From NCBI GenBank assembly GCA_963969595.1, contig OZ018412.1, positions 6,264,501 through 6,328,500 on the forward strand: a DNA stretch of 64,000 nucleotides. Reading direction: 5' to 3'. The notes beneath the pieces are model-generated. The model saw only the letters and a program-made list of their open reading frames with translations. It was not told the DNA's origin and searched no databases. The stretch is from Neckera pumila. Taxonomy: Eukaryota > Streptophyta > Bryopsida > Hypnales > Neckeraceae. Shown piece after piece: positions 1 through 11,000 of the stretch; within the stretch, counting starts at the first letter, position 1; each line of letters starts with the position of its first letter. The translations under genes were made by a program, and so were the position numbers.

Positions 1-116
1 CTCGATCTTAAAATAACAATTGACGCATACACGGCCCTTGCTCCTCTTCATTTACGCCCCACTTACTATAGCTACTCAAGCGGCCGTTTAACATTGCAGT
101 TTTTTCATCATGCAGA

Positions 117-125
117 TTAGGGTTT
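117..125 (+). promoter_or_regulatory. telo-box-like motif upstream of Kdo8P synthase
   Basis: TTAGGGTTT, the reverse complement of the plant telo-box AAACCCTAA, lies about 100 bp before the start codon. Such motifs are common in promoters of plant housekeeping genes. No clear TATA box is seen in the 221 bp available, so the promoter assignment is tentative. The rest of positions 1-221 shows no coding sequence. Confidence 0.35.
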
Positions 126-221
126 ACGTCGACATTACAAAATTGAGTCATATTAGAGAAAACGATCACGGTAGTGCCCGTATGAGCAGAATTGCGTGTT
201 AGAATTGCGCCCTGTGGAGCG

Positions 222-1109
222 ATGGCGGGGTCGGCGCCCTACTCCGACTTCTTCACAGAGCTGAAGTCGTCGGAGCCTTTCTTCGTCATTGCGGGTCCCA
301 ACGTGATCGAGTCCCCCGAGCATTGTTTGAAAATGGCGCGTCAGATTAAGTCCGTGACGGATGCTTTAGGGTTAAAGCTCATTTTCAAGTCTAGTTTCGA
401 CAAGGCTAATCGGACTTCCGCAGCTTCCTTTCGCGGTCCAGGTTTGGAAGAAGGTCTGAAGGTTCTGGAACTCGTGAAGCAGACCTACAATATTCCCATC
501 GTAACCGACGTCCACGAACCTTCCCAATGCGAGGCCGTGGCGAGCGTGGTGGACATTCTCCAGATTCCAGCCTTTCTGTGCCGCCAGACCGACCTGTTGG
601 TCGCAGCTGCCAAGACAGGGAAAGTCATCAACATCAAGAAGGGTCAGTTCTGCTCTTCCTCCGTGATGCGAAACTCGGCTGACAAAGTCCGACTCACTGG
701 AAACCCGAACGTCATGGTGTGCGAGAGGGGCACCATGTTTGGATACAATGACCTGATTGTGGACCCGCGGAACTTGGAGTGGATGCGAGAAGCGGGGGCT
801 CCTGTTGTTGCGGACGTCACGCATGCTCTGCAACAGCCGGCGGGGCAGAAGTTGGACGGAGGCGGGGTTGCGAGTGGGGGCTTGCGGGAGCTCATCCCGT
901 GTGTTGCGCGCGCATGCGTGGCGGTCGGAGTGGACGGGATTTTCATGGAGGTTCACGACAACCCCAAGGAGGCGCCCTGTGATGGGCCGACGCAATGGCC
1001 GCTAAGACACCTCAAGAGCTTGCTGGAGGAGATGATGGACATTGCCAGGGTCACCAAAGGCAAGGAAAAGATGATGATCGATCTCACTCCTGTTGGCGAA
1101 GACTTTTAG
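222..1109 (+). CDS. KDSA: 3-deoxy-D-manno-octulosonate 8-phosphate (Kdo8P) synthase
   Basis: The enzyme condenses phosphoenolpyruvate with arabinose 5-phosphate to give Kdo8P. In plants this supplies Kdo for the pectin rhamnogalacturonan II, and the protein is cytosolic. The ATG at 222 gives 295 residues, close to the roughly 290 of plant homologues; the frame is open upstream only through a TTG, and no transit peptide is seen. Recognisable family blocks are AGPNVIES (Asn27), FKSSFDKANRTS, PIVTDVHE, IPAFLCRQTDLL, KKGQFCS, ERGTMFGYNDLIVD, DVTHALQQPAG and MEVHDNPKEAPCDGP. Asn27 stands where metal-dependent enzymes carry Cys, so this should be the metal-independent class. The reading frame is uninterrupted by introns, which I believe is unlike angiosperm homologues, so an intron-loss or retrocopy origin is possible. 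The 3' end is repeated just downstream. Confidence 0.95.
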   Translation: MAGSAPYSDFFTELKSSEPFFVIAGPNVIESPEHCLKMARQIKSVTDALGLKLIFKSSFDKANRTSAASFRGPGLEEGLKVLELVKQTYNIPIVTDVHEPSQCEAVASVVDILQIPAFLCRQTDLLVAAAKTGKVINIKKGQFCSSSVMRNSADKVRLTGNPNVMVCERGTMFGYNDLIVDPRNLEWMREAGAPVVADVTHALQQPAGQKLDGGGVASGGLRELIPCVARACVAVGVDGIFMEVHDNPKEAPCDGPTQWPLRHLKSLLEEMMDIARVTKGKEKMMIDLTPVGEDF

Positions 1110-1490
1110 GTTCCACAAGCGCAATTGAACTCGTGGCTAGATTTTTTCAGTTAGGGCAAGAGTTGTAACTGAATGTCCAGATTTGAATCCTGTCCATTGT
1201 CAGATTTTGAATAATTTACTGCGCCTATGATCATTGAGATATCGACCAAAGCATGAGGACAGTTAGACATTGCCAGGGTCACCAAGGGCAATGAAAAGAT
1301 TCTGATTGATCTCACTCCTGTTGGCGAAGACTTTCAATTTCCACAAGCTCGTGGCTAGGTCACTTCATTTAGGTCCAGAGTTGTGATTGAATGTCCAGAT
1401 TTGAATCCTGTCTATTGGATATGGAGCAATTTGCCTATGCAGATTTGAATAATGTACTGCGCCGATGATTCATGATTACTGAGATGTCGA
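1038..1490 (+). repeat. tandem duplication of the 3' end of the Kdo8P synthase gene
   Basis: About 225 bp covering the last 23 codons and the 3' flank (about 1038-1262) recur at about 1266-1490, an offset of 228 bp. Both copies share the stretch encoding DIARVTKG, the block CTCACTCCTGTTGGCGAAGA, then ATGTCCAGATTTGAATCCTG and a final TACTGCGCC. In the second copy the stop codon TAG has become CAA, and point changes and small indels are spread throughout, so it is a non-coding relic. Confidence 0.85.
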
Positions 1491-3075
1491 TTTCTGCACT
1501 AAACCCTAAACCCATGTGCAATTCAAGTGGCTCTGTATTGCGTAGTCATTATATTACCATCCGCAACAACAAAAGAAGCGAAGACGGAGAGATGGAGTGT
1601 TCACCAGGGTTGAGTAGGGCTGAGAAACTCACCGGACCTCAGATGAGTGCCAAGCACACGAAGTCACCACGCCGCCCAAGAAGACAAGTCCAGTGAAAGT
1701 GCCCCTCGTCCCGTCCCCTGCAGACGCTACCAGCGCGAATTAAAGAAATCCAACCGACTTCTTTCCGAGCGGCCGATCCAACACCTCCAGCAGTGGACTG
1801 AGCGTCCTTGCCACTCATCAGCAGCAAGCGACATCCGTCTATCGACGAACTATTTCGAAAGAAGGCACGATTGACGAGTGCGCATTGATCAGAAGCAGGA
1901 GGAGGACTGGTTGCCGGCGGCGCAAGACACGGGTGAAAACCCTTGCCAGCCCTACTGACAAGACGCAATATGGTAATGGTAGGACTGTATTGGTCGCACT
2001 AATTGTGGGACAGATTCCATGTTTACTGTATTTGATTCAGTCTTAAAGGTATTTGAATCAGCTCGATACTCTTGTCTTTGCTTTGACGTAACTTAGGTCA
2101 ACAAGAGCAATTGGAAATTGGAAACAGGGCGACTTCGACTTTCACACGGGAAACATCAGAAAATGTCTCATGGAACTGCGAGACTGGGTCGTGTGACATG
2201 GAAAGTTCGATTATTACTGTTCCGTAACCCGGAGAGGAACAAGGACTCTCATGACCAATACTTTTATCACACTGTGAAGAACATAATTCAGACGGTGCCA
2301 AATTCAGAATCACTGATACTACTGAAGAAAATTGCATCTCTGTTCCAAAAAGTGATAAAATTCAGAGAAATTAAGTCTCCCATGCCCTTTTCAAAAATTC
2401 TAAGAAAAACTGAGGATTCTTGTACGCACCGCATACAAAACTCCTGCACATCTAAGTTAAAGCACGTAACCAAATCACCAATTCTTGCCACTCACAAATC
2501 CAGAACCCGCAGTCACATAACCCTTAGTCCTGATCACAATGATGTGCCGAAATTACGAAGCGTGTCGATCAAAGACGAACGATATCACCGAAGAAAGGCG
2601 ACCACGGAATCCAAATGCACTTTGCACAATGAACTTCGATATTACACAAGAAACAAGCTGCAATGATATAACGTACAAAAGAATGAGGTCCTTGCAGTGC
2701 AAGTGACAAGAAGACTGCCAGGCCTGGAGAAGCTTGCTCCTGAAAGGCGAGCTCCTCTTCGCTCCCAATTCGAACATTCAAACTTGGAAGACCGCAAAAA
2801 TGACCATTTTCTGTAAATTTGGAACAAAGAGAAGGTTTTGAAAACTTGGATTCGGGATTTTAAATTGAAAGCTGACATAAGTTTTCTGTTAAGACCATCT
2901 TGAAATTTGGATGAACTGTAAAAATTACAGCCTGGAAGAATCATATACACATTTTGATTTTTGTGGAAAAAGAGGTTTACAATTTTGAAGACTAATAGAA
3001 AGCATACAATTATATTTCTAGTGATGAATTCATTAAGTTATCAATTTTCAAGATATTTCCTATAACTGTTCCAAA
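1491..3075. other. intergenic stretch without a recognised gene
   Basis: The longest open frame (ATG at 2163 to stop at 2666, plus strand, about 167 codons) has no recognisable domain, an ordinary mixed composition, and no good promoter context. I do not call it a gene. A tandem telo-box-like stretch (CTAAACCCTAAACCC) lies at about 1499-1513. Confidence 0.5.
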
Positions 3076-3268
3076 CACAGGGAACCTGGACCAATTCACT
3101 GGGCAGTGAGTGGTACAAAAAGAGGGGTGAATGTGGAGTGAATTTTGTCCAAATAAGGCAAGTGGCAAGTGTTGACCTTGACTTTCCTTATTAAGAAAAA
3201 ATTCACTCCACATTCACCCCTCTTTTTGTACCACTCACTGCCCAGTGAATTGGTCCAGGTTCCCTGTG
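3076..3268. repeat. long perfect inverted repeat (hairpin)
   Basis: Positions 3076-3146 and 3198-3268 are exact reverse complements over 71 bp. The arms begin CACAGGGAACCTGG and end CCAGGTTCCCTGTG. The 51-bp spacer itself continues the pairing: AATAAGG on the left matches CCTTATT on the right with one mismatch beyond it, leaving a loop of roughly 20 bases. No coding sequence lies inside. It could be a young foldback MITE or a hairpin RNA locus. Confidence 0.95.
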
Positions 3269-5480
3269 AAAGAAGACACTAGGCACTCATCTTTTCGTGT
3301 CATTCCTATTGAAATGGTTGGTGCTACTTTTGGGTCCAAATGTAGGTCACATTCTTTATTATAATGAGTTCACATACCTCACAGTGGGACAAGTTGGCAA
3401 TTTTGAAGTACTGTAAGTTACGATCTCAGTGACAACTTGTTGTCACAGTTTGAGTTTGAGTTTTCTGTTTTGTTTTTACGCTTCTTCTGCCTCTTTCAGT
3501 TGCAACAAACTGTTTGACTTTTGTGGTTTTGTCGAAGCGTTCCATGAGAAGGCTATCTGAGTGTTGGAACAAGGAAGAATGTACGGATCTTTCTCAGTGA
3601 AGGCTTGACAGCAATCTTCCCCTAGTGTACTGAAGTTATTGTTTTGCTCAGGGTTTTTTTAGGCAATTTAATGCATAATTTCCTAAAAAAAAATGTGCAA
3701 CTTCAAGCCCATAGAAAAAAAGGGGGTAAATTTATTAAAAAATTCCTGACTGTAATGATGGCCGAGCATACTATTGTCACACTGCTTCCAAAACCTCATT
3801 TCATCCATCGAGCAGAGCCAACATTTACAAAATCTGCATACAAAAACTTACATATTAAAAATTGCATATTCTAAATTGGCCTCTTTTAATTCAAACCCCA
3901 AAATGAAGGATCCGTACAACTCAGAACCTTCTTGGAAGAAAGACCACATAACCATTTGTCCAAAACTGAAAAAAAAAACACCCTGGTTTTGTTGTATTCA
4001 GCGGATTAGGCCAACTTGCTTCTCACATGGGGCAAGGATCTTCTTTTGAAGGACAATCTGGGTTGATTAGCTGATTTAGCAACGATGAAGTTTCACAACC
4101 TTATGGGTGCAGCTACGCAGTGAATGCTGTGCAGAAGTTCCTTGGTGAGGTCAATTCCTTGGGTATAGATTGCCACGCAACAAGCTTGATATTTTAACTC
4201 CTAAATGCCCGAGGCACCAAATTCTAGTGTCGACAATACTTTGGTGTCGACAATACTTTGAAGTTAGAGAAAACCTTACCAAGTTACAATTTTTAGTACT
4301 TTACATTTTCAGAAATTTCTTTTTGAAGTCTAGTTTTAGCATCAAACTAGACATTGGCTATGGGTTCGGAACAAAATTCCTAACAATTTCAATTTCAACA
4401 ATAAAATTATGAAAAATTCACAATCCCAATATCTCTACATGAGAAAAATTTCCACTACCTCACAATGCTGCTCATCTGTCCTGAAATCGCCTAAGTGATC
4501 GGGTATAGGAGGTTCCACCTTAAATATGTTGGATGTTAACATAAAGAAGGATTCAAGCTACTTCTTGAAGCAGATTGGTCACTTGCATCATATGGTGTTA
4601 TGAATGCTACGGATTCATTCATGGATACTTGATTTCTCACCCCTAATTGCTTGGAACTTCAAATTTTAAACCTTTGATCTCAAGTTTGGTGTATCGAGAA
4701 TCTTCAGAACAAAACTCTATCTTAAAGTACATTCGATTCTTACAGTGTGGCATACTAGGGGTTCTCTCTCATATTTGAAAGTTGATTGAACTGAGTGCAA
4801 CTTGCTAATTGCTTGCATGAGTTCAGAGATTGGAAAAGACATGGAGGCATTGATTCCAACAGGAAATATCAATGGTGGACTGGAGTCTAAATTGCAAAAG
4901 ATCCTAAGCTTTTCCATTAGATGGTATAAGGCCTGGGCACATGAGGCTAATATCGCCCACGTGACATCGCATTTGCAGGTCGCACTGTGCGGGTTTGCTT
5001 GCACAAGCCCTCATGCACGACGCAGGCCTCACAAAATATGCAACCACCAGCCCTCACGAAATTCACAGAGCACGTTTCCTTTGATGTTACTAGAGCTCTG
5101 AACTAGCTAGACACCGGTGTCGGTTTCCATTGCACTTGCCCTTCTAGCCTCCCTCCTGCCTGCAGCCCAGAATTTTGTGACATGCAGACCCGGAGTGCCT
5201 AGAGTGTCGACTAGAGGGGAGCAATATTAGCAAAAAGACAAAGTTTTGGGCTATAGTTTGTTGAAAATTTGGCTCTTGCGCTTTTGAGAGGTAGAAGTTC
5301 AGTTTCAAAGGTAGATGGTAACTACTATTAATGTCCCAAACTTTATGCCCAAGTATAGTGATTTCCATGGTGCTTCTTTAAAATGTGAAGTACAATGTTG
5401 ATTTGTAGGGATATAGGGACGATGCACTGGGTCCAATGTAAATCAAATGAAGACTATTGGTTGAGGCTAGTCAATTTTGA
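3269..5480. other. intergenic stretch without a recognised gene
   Basis: No ORF with a recognisable domain is seen on either strand. A short perfect tandem duplication of GTGTCGACAATACTTTG lies at 4227-4260. The rest is moderately AT-rich DNA with many stop codons. Confidence 0.5.
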
Positions 5481-5748
5481 GGGAACCAATACGTGTGGAA
5501 TTCTTATTGTATCCCTCTCCACCCACTAGGTTTTTACGAAAGTGCAATTGCTTACTTGGACCTATAGGCCCTTGTGAAGTTTGCCTACTGATGGAGCATG
5601 TAAGGAGGTCTAATAGGTACCAGCACAAAAAGTGTTGAAAATTTCCGGTGAGTAAGCAAAAAAGTGAGATGTCATATTTCATCAAAATCAATGGACAACC
5701 CCATTGATCGAGGCTCGTCAATCTTGAGGGATTTGGTCCGCAATGACC

Positions 5749-5978
5749 TTAACCCTTGAACGACGGGCCGGTCACCGTGGAAATCCTCTATTTTGTCACC
5801 GTGTGACATCATCTACATTAAAAAATTCAAAAGTATCTATTGGAAGTCAAGCTACTATAGAAGATCTCCCCTTTTCACAACAAATTGGGAGGATGAATAA
5901 GCGCACTTCTGTCCTATTCAATTTGATTCTCTGTCATCCATCGGCCATAGAATGGCCTCCTCGACGTTCAAGGGTTAA
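5749..5978. mobile_element. TTAA-flanked MITE, family C copy 1 (piggyBac-like)
   Basis: A TTAA at 5749-5752 and another at 5975-5978 flank a 222-bp body that begins CCCTTGAACGACGG and ends with CGTTCAAGGG, a terminal inverted repeat of at least 10 bp. TTAA target sites with termini starting CCC are the signature of the piggyBac superfamily. The body is non-coding. Related sequences lie at about 30305-30510 and at the right edge of the window. Confidence 0.7.
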
Positions 5979-5984
5979 ACTACC

Positions 5985-6208
5985 TTGGGTGATGGCCAGG
6001 TGGTAGAGACTTCCGTTGGGATCCACAAGCTTTCCGGTTCAATTCCCCATGCTAACATTGCTCCCATGGGGACCTTCGTGTTGGCACACAAGGAGTTGTT
6101 GTTTGTCCCTCCACTTGTCCTGACGGGAATTAAGTCCATGACAGAATCATGGCTGTGTCAGGTCTATTTTAGTTGCGGCCCTCAAAGATTGTATGTTTAA
6201 AAAAAAAA
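5985..6208 (+). mobile_element. tRNA-derived SINE
   Basis: The head carries an RNA polymerase III A-box-like TGGCCAGGTGG (5993-6003) and a B-box-like GGTTCAATTCC (6036-6046), spaced as in tRNA genes. A tRNA-unrelated body of about 150 bp follows, and the copy ends in ten A residues (6199-6208). It does not fold as a functional tRNA. No clear target duplication was found, so the exact ends are approximate. Confidence 0.65.
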
Positions 6209-6633
6209 TCTTGAAGTTAATACGTGTGAAATTCTTATTGTATCCTTCCCCATCCAAAGGGTCCACATGAAAGTGCAATTGCTCACTCAAACCTGTAGGC
6301 TTGTGTGAAGTTTGCCCACTGATAGAGCATGTAAGGAGGCCCAATAGGTACCAATGCAAAAAGTGTTGAAAATTTTGGGTTCACTAGTAAGTAGAAACGT
6401 AAGATTTCATGCTTCACCAAAATCAATGGACGACCTCATTGATCAAGGTTGGTCAATCTTAAGGGAATCAAGACGTGTGGAATTCTTATTGTATCCCTCC
6501 CCTACCAAGAGGGTCCACATGAAAGTGCAATTGCTCACTTGGACCTGTAGGCCAGTTCCTGTGAAGTTGGTCCACACTGGAGCAGGTAAGGAGGCTCAGC
6601 AGGTACCAGTGCAAAAATCGTTGGAAAGTTTCC

Positions 6634-7246
6634 GACTTGGGCTGGGTTGCAATCTCCTTTCAGCAATGAACTCTTCCTTTCATTTGCACCCAAATAGAAA
6701 AAACAAAAAACAAAAAAACGACGAAGCGCTGAACGCGTGGGCTGGTGGAGGTACGGTAGATGCACGTGGGTAGCCGGCCCGCGCATTTGACATCGTCAAC
6801 TTCTGATCAAGTACGGAGCGATTCCTCAGAATCCTATCGACACGTTTCCAATCGTCCGTCATTCCGTAGCTACCTCGGGATATTCAAAGTTAGCAATGAG
6901 AATCTTCACGTCAAAGTATTGACCGGGACTTGAGGAGCCTCTCGATTCCGCATACATGTGACTCCTCCCGGTTGTTCGGGTTCGCCCACTTTAAAGCTTA
7001 CCTCCCATCCTCAAGAAGTTCCGACACGTCTCCCAAGTCTACGCAAATTCTCAAATGATCAAGTCTGGCATATTCCTAACCGAGGAACGGGAGGAAACTT
7101 ACGACGTACTGTCAAATTATAGTACTGTCGAAGAGTACTGTCAAGTACACCCCACCTGATCGGAAAGCACATCCGCGGGTGATAATTACGTTAGGGGACT
7201 TCAACGTCGCCGCCTCTTTCGCTTCTAGTACTCGTTGACAGCGAAC
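6634..7246. other. intergenic stretch without a recognised gene
   Basis: No supported ORF, RNA gene or repeat is seen here. The Copia insertion begins immediately to the right, after the target sequence GTCAT. Confidence 0.5.
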
Positions 7247-7251
7247 GTCAT

Positions 7252-7533
7252 TGTTGGTGGATGAAATCCATCCACATTCTCATCTAACTGTTTTCACTCT
7301 GCAGCCTATTAGTTTCGTGTTTCTTGTCGTAGGACTTCTGGTTGTTTGTTGCAGTTAGAGAGTACCCGCTGTGAGAGAAAGAATGTGTTAGACACATTGA
7401 GCTCTCAGGATTACTATAGGATTGTAAAACAACTCTGCACCATATGCGTTTCCAAGTAAAGATGAGCTTGTACTGTATCTCTGTATGTGCATTGTGTACA
7501 AGCTATGGTACTGGAATTAGCTTACTTCTAATA
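7252..7533 (+). repeat. 5' LTR of the Copia element
   Basis: Begins TGTTGGTGGATG and ends CTTCTAATA. It is identical to the 3' LTR except for one A/C difference (CCTATTAGTT versus CCTATTCGTT). The termini are TG...TA rather than the canonical TG...CA, in both LTRs. Confidence 0.95.
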
Positions 7534-7544
7534 GGTTATGGGCC
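7534..7544 (+). promoter_or_regulatory. primer binding site of the Copia element
   Basis: GGTTATGGGCC directly abuts the 5' LTR. It is the complement of GGCCCATAACC, the anticodon stem-loop of plant initiator tRNA-Met as I know it, not of the tRNA 3' end. This would mean priming by an internally cleaved half-tRNA, as established for Drosophila copia. The match is 11 bases and then stops. Confidence 0.6.
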
Positions 7545-8005
7545 TTAAGCGTTTTATCTGCGTCTTATCATCTTCCCTATGCGGTTATGAGCGTTAGTTT
7601 TCTTGCAATCTCGATGATGTCATTCACTTCTTTTCGCGATGCATTTTTGCAAGCTCCGATCGAATCTCCTTCATCTCCACGGAGTTCAGTTTCTGTAAAT
7701 CCTTTAGCACCTGTAAATTTCTCTATACCTCCTCCTGTAAATCTTTTCACTCGTCTTTTGGTTTCTACTCCTTCTGGTGGATCAGATCCAAAAGCTGGAG
7801 CGTAGTTAGCTGGAGTGTAGCTAGAGCTGGAGCGTGGATCTCAGAACATAGTTAGGCATTGTCAGGTAGTTAAGCAAGCGTTACTTTCAATTCTTTAGAC
7901 TTGTCTATTAGTTTTCGATTTAGTATACTTTGTAGAGTGTTTTTAGAGACTTTCTTGATCTTCTTGATCTTCTTGATTTTCTTGTTTTTCTTCAATCCGT
8001 CCTCC

Positions 8006-11000
8006 ATGGACTTGCACGATAAGATCCCTGTGAAAATGTTTGACGGCACACAGTTCTCCGTCTGGAAATACCACATGGAGATCGTTTTTGAAGCTAAGAA
8101 AGTGTTAAGAGTCGTCTCTGGTGTAGAAACACGCCCGATTCCTCTTAATCCTGTGATTGTCACCCCTGAGGAGCTGATTCAAATTGAAGCATGGGAGGAA
8201 AAGAACGCTAATGCTAGAATGTTTATTAGCAAGTCTATATCACAGAAGATTCTCGGTAAACTCATTAGCTGTACTACAGCAGCTTCAATGTGGAAAAAAT
8301 TGTGTTCCTTACATCTTAGCAAGACTCCTGAAAGTGTTTTTACACTACAGGGCAAGTTCTTTGACTATAAAATGAAGCGTACAGATGATATTTCGTCTCA
8401 TATCCAGAACATTAGTGAGATGGCGATGATTCTTGCAGATCTTGGCCACACTGTTCCCGATAAGATGATTATTTCAAAGATCATTTATAGCCTTCCACCT
8501 AGCTATAATAGTATCATCGCCGCTTGGTCAAACGTTTCTGAGGAAAATCAGACAGTAGATAATCTCGAAGAGCGCCTTATTCGGCACGAGAGCTTACTTC
8601 TCAGGCAAGGTGGTACCGATACTGAAACTGATCAGGCCTTTTTTACCCGCTCAGCTTCGACCTCACAGAGTCGTCCTTCTTCTAAGAAAGAACAATATCA
8701 GAAAGACTTGAGTTACATCCGAGACCTCAAAGCGCGTACCAAATGCTACAACTGTCACGAGTTTGGACATTGGTCAGCAGATTGTCCCAAGCCGAAGAAG
8801 AAACGTACAAATGGCAAGGATCCTCGAAAAATAGATGGTGGATTGAGCGAGGCAAACCTTGTTGAGAGTTTACGCATTACCAGTAGTTCTGATGAAGATT
8901 CCAAGTCTGTTTCAGATGAGGATTTTGCTTTTGTTATCACGTCAACATTATCGAGTTATGCTTTAGCAGTCGAATCTTCTATAGATGCGTGGTTTGCTGA
9001 CAGCGGAGCTAGTGAACACATGACCGACAGGTTGGAATGGTTTTCTAATTTTCGATCCATTCCTGAAGGTCTCCACACTGTCCAGATCGCTGATGACACC
9101 AAACTCTGGGTTCGCGGGAAAGGAGATATTCAAATTCGTTGTTTAATCGATGGTGAATATCACAGAGGACTCATGCGAGATGTTTTATATGTCCCGGAAT
9201 TGAAACGAAATCTTTTCTCGATTGGACTTGTATCGGAAAGAAATTTATCTTTCATTACCTTTCCAGGCCGATGTGAATTCACTACTCTTTCTGGTAAGAA
9301 AGTCTTGGAAGGTACTCGATTTCGGAAGTTATATCAATTGTCTATAACGGTCCTGCCTCCGAAACAGGTGGTGACATGTGAAGTTTTAGACTCTGCTCAT
9401 GCTTTCACCAGTTCTTCAAACGACACATATTTTTCAACGGATCCGCTTATATCAGATTTACCTGCAGTGGATTCAGTGGATTCAGCACTTGTTGCTAGCT
9501 CTTCCAGTGCTCATGATGATCTTATTTTATGGCATGAGAGAATGGGACACGTGAATATTCCTCTTATGCATCAAATGAGTGCTAACGACAGCCTGCGTGA
9601 TTTCAAATTGAAGAAGCCGGTTCATCTTCAGCACCCTTGCGAAGGCTGCATGCTTGGTAAACAACAGAAATCTTCTTACAAACATGATCCAAGTAAGCAA
9701 AGATCTACTATACCTGGTCAATTGATTCATGGGGATGTTTCAGGAAAGCAAAACAAGAATCCATCACTCAAAGGCTCCATGTATTACATATTGTACAAAG
9801 ATGATGCCACTGCATATCGTTTCGTTCATTTTGCTGAGCAAAAGTCTGACGCTTTTCCATTCTTTAAGCGAGTTGTTAAACTAGTAAAGAAGGAGACAGG
9901 ACATGATGTCCTTGCTATCCGAACTGATCAGGGCAAGGAGTTCGTAAATGACGGTTTTAACAAATACCTTGATGATATGAATATCAATCGTCAAACTAGT
10001 ACAGTCTATACCCCGCAGCAGAACGGTTATATTGAACGAGACAATCGCACTGTGATGGAGATGGCACGGAGTCTTCTTCTTGCCAAGGATTTACCGAAGA
10101 AATTATGGGCTGAGGCTGTTAGCACTGCCGTATACTTGTTGAACAAGACGATTAACCATCAACTTGGTCATATCACTCCTTATGAAAAGTGGTTCAAGGA
10201 GAAACCTTCAGTCCAACATTTCAGGGTTTTTGGCTCTTTATCATGGGTTTTCGTGAACAAAGCACTGCGAACGAAATTAGACCCCAAAAGTGTGAAGATG
10301 TACTTTGTTGGCTATTCTTCTACAAGTCGAGCCTATCGATTCTGGGAACCAGTGACTGACAAGATCATTGAAAGTGCTGACTATACTATTGACGAGAAGT
10401 CTGGTAAATATCGCCCAAATTTTCCTCCCGATCCTGGCATTGAACTCTTTACTACCATTTCTATTGATTCATTTACACCAGAGATTGATCCTGTTATTCC
10501 ATTTCAACATCCTATTGATGTTATCAGCAACACATCTAATGAAGGAATGGGAGATTTGAATAGCAGTGGGAGTTGCTCACAAATGACACCCAATACTGAT
10601 CTTCCAAATTGTATGATTGATGATTCTCATCACTCATTACCAGCAGTGGGAGTTTCCTCAGACCCAATTGTGGTTCACTCTTCAGTAGTGGAACTTGATG
10701 ATGCAAATGATGAACCTCTTAATTCAAAGTTCAGATCCATCCAAGAGCTATTAAACTGTACACCACGTCTTCCGGATTACCCTAACTTTCCTGAACTACC
10801 GGAAGAACCAGAACCTCCTGACTTATTTCGTATTGACCCCATGTATCCAAATGCTATTCGAATTTCCAATGCACTCATTGCATTAGTCGGAGAAGCGATA
10901 CAAGAACCGCAGACTTATCACGAGGCGATCTCATCTGTTGACTCCACATCTTGGCAACAGAACTCTCGATTGTCAACAGGAGCTTCCTATTATGATCTAC

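Larger units (their letters stand above)
5490..6633 (+). repeat. three direct copies of a ~250-bp repeat
   Basis: Copies lie at about 5490-5735, 6222-6470 and 6472-6633; the third is truncated. Shared landmarks are GGAATTCTTATTGTATCC, GAAAGTGCAATTGC, GTAAGGAGG, TAGGTACCA and, in the first two, AAAATCAATGGAC followed by CATTGATC. Copies 2 and 3 are adjacent. Copies 1 and 2 are separated by a TTAA element and a SINE, so the array predates those insertions. No protein is encoded. Confidence 0.85.

Noticed and set aside
372..995. Long minus-strand ORF (207 codons) opposite Kdo8P synthase
   Set aside because: It is the shadow of a strongly coding GC-rich plus-strand gene and has no domain.
2163..2666. 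Plus-strand ORF of about 167 codons
   Set aside because: Begins upstream only at a non-ATG codon, shows no domain or family features and has no promoter context; ordinary for chance in this stretch.
3010..3213. Minus-strand ORF overlapping the 71-bp inverted repeat
   Set aside because: Produced by the palindrome; no domain.
5985..6075. Possible tRNA gene
   Set aside because: A- and B-box-like sequences are present, but no cloverleaf or acceptor stem forms and an A-tail follows; called a SINE instead.
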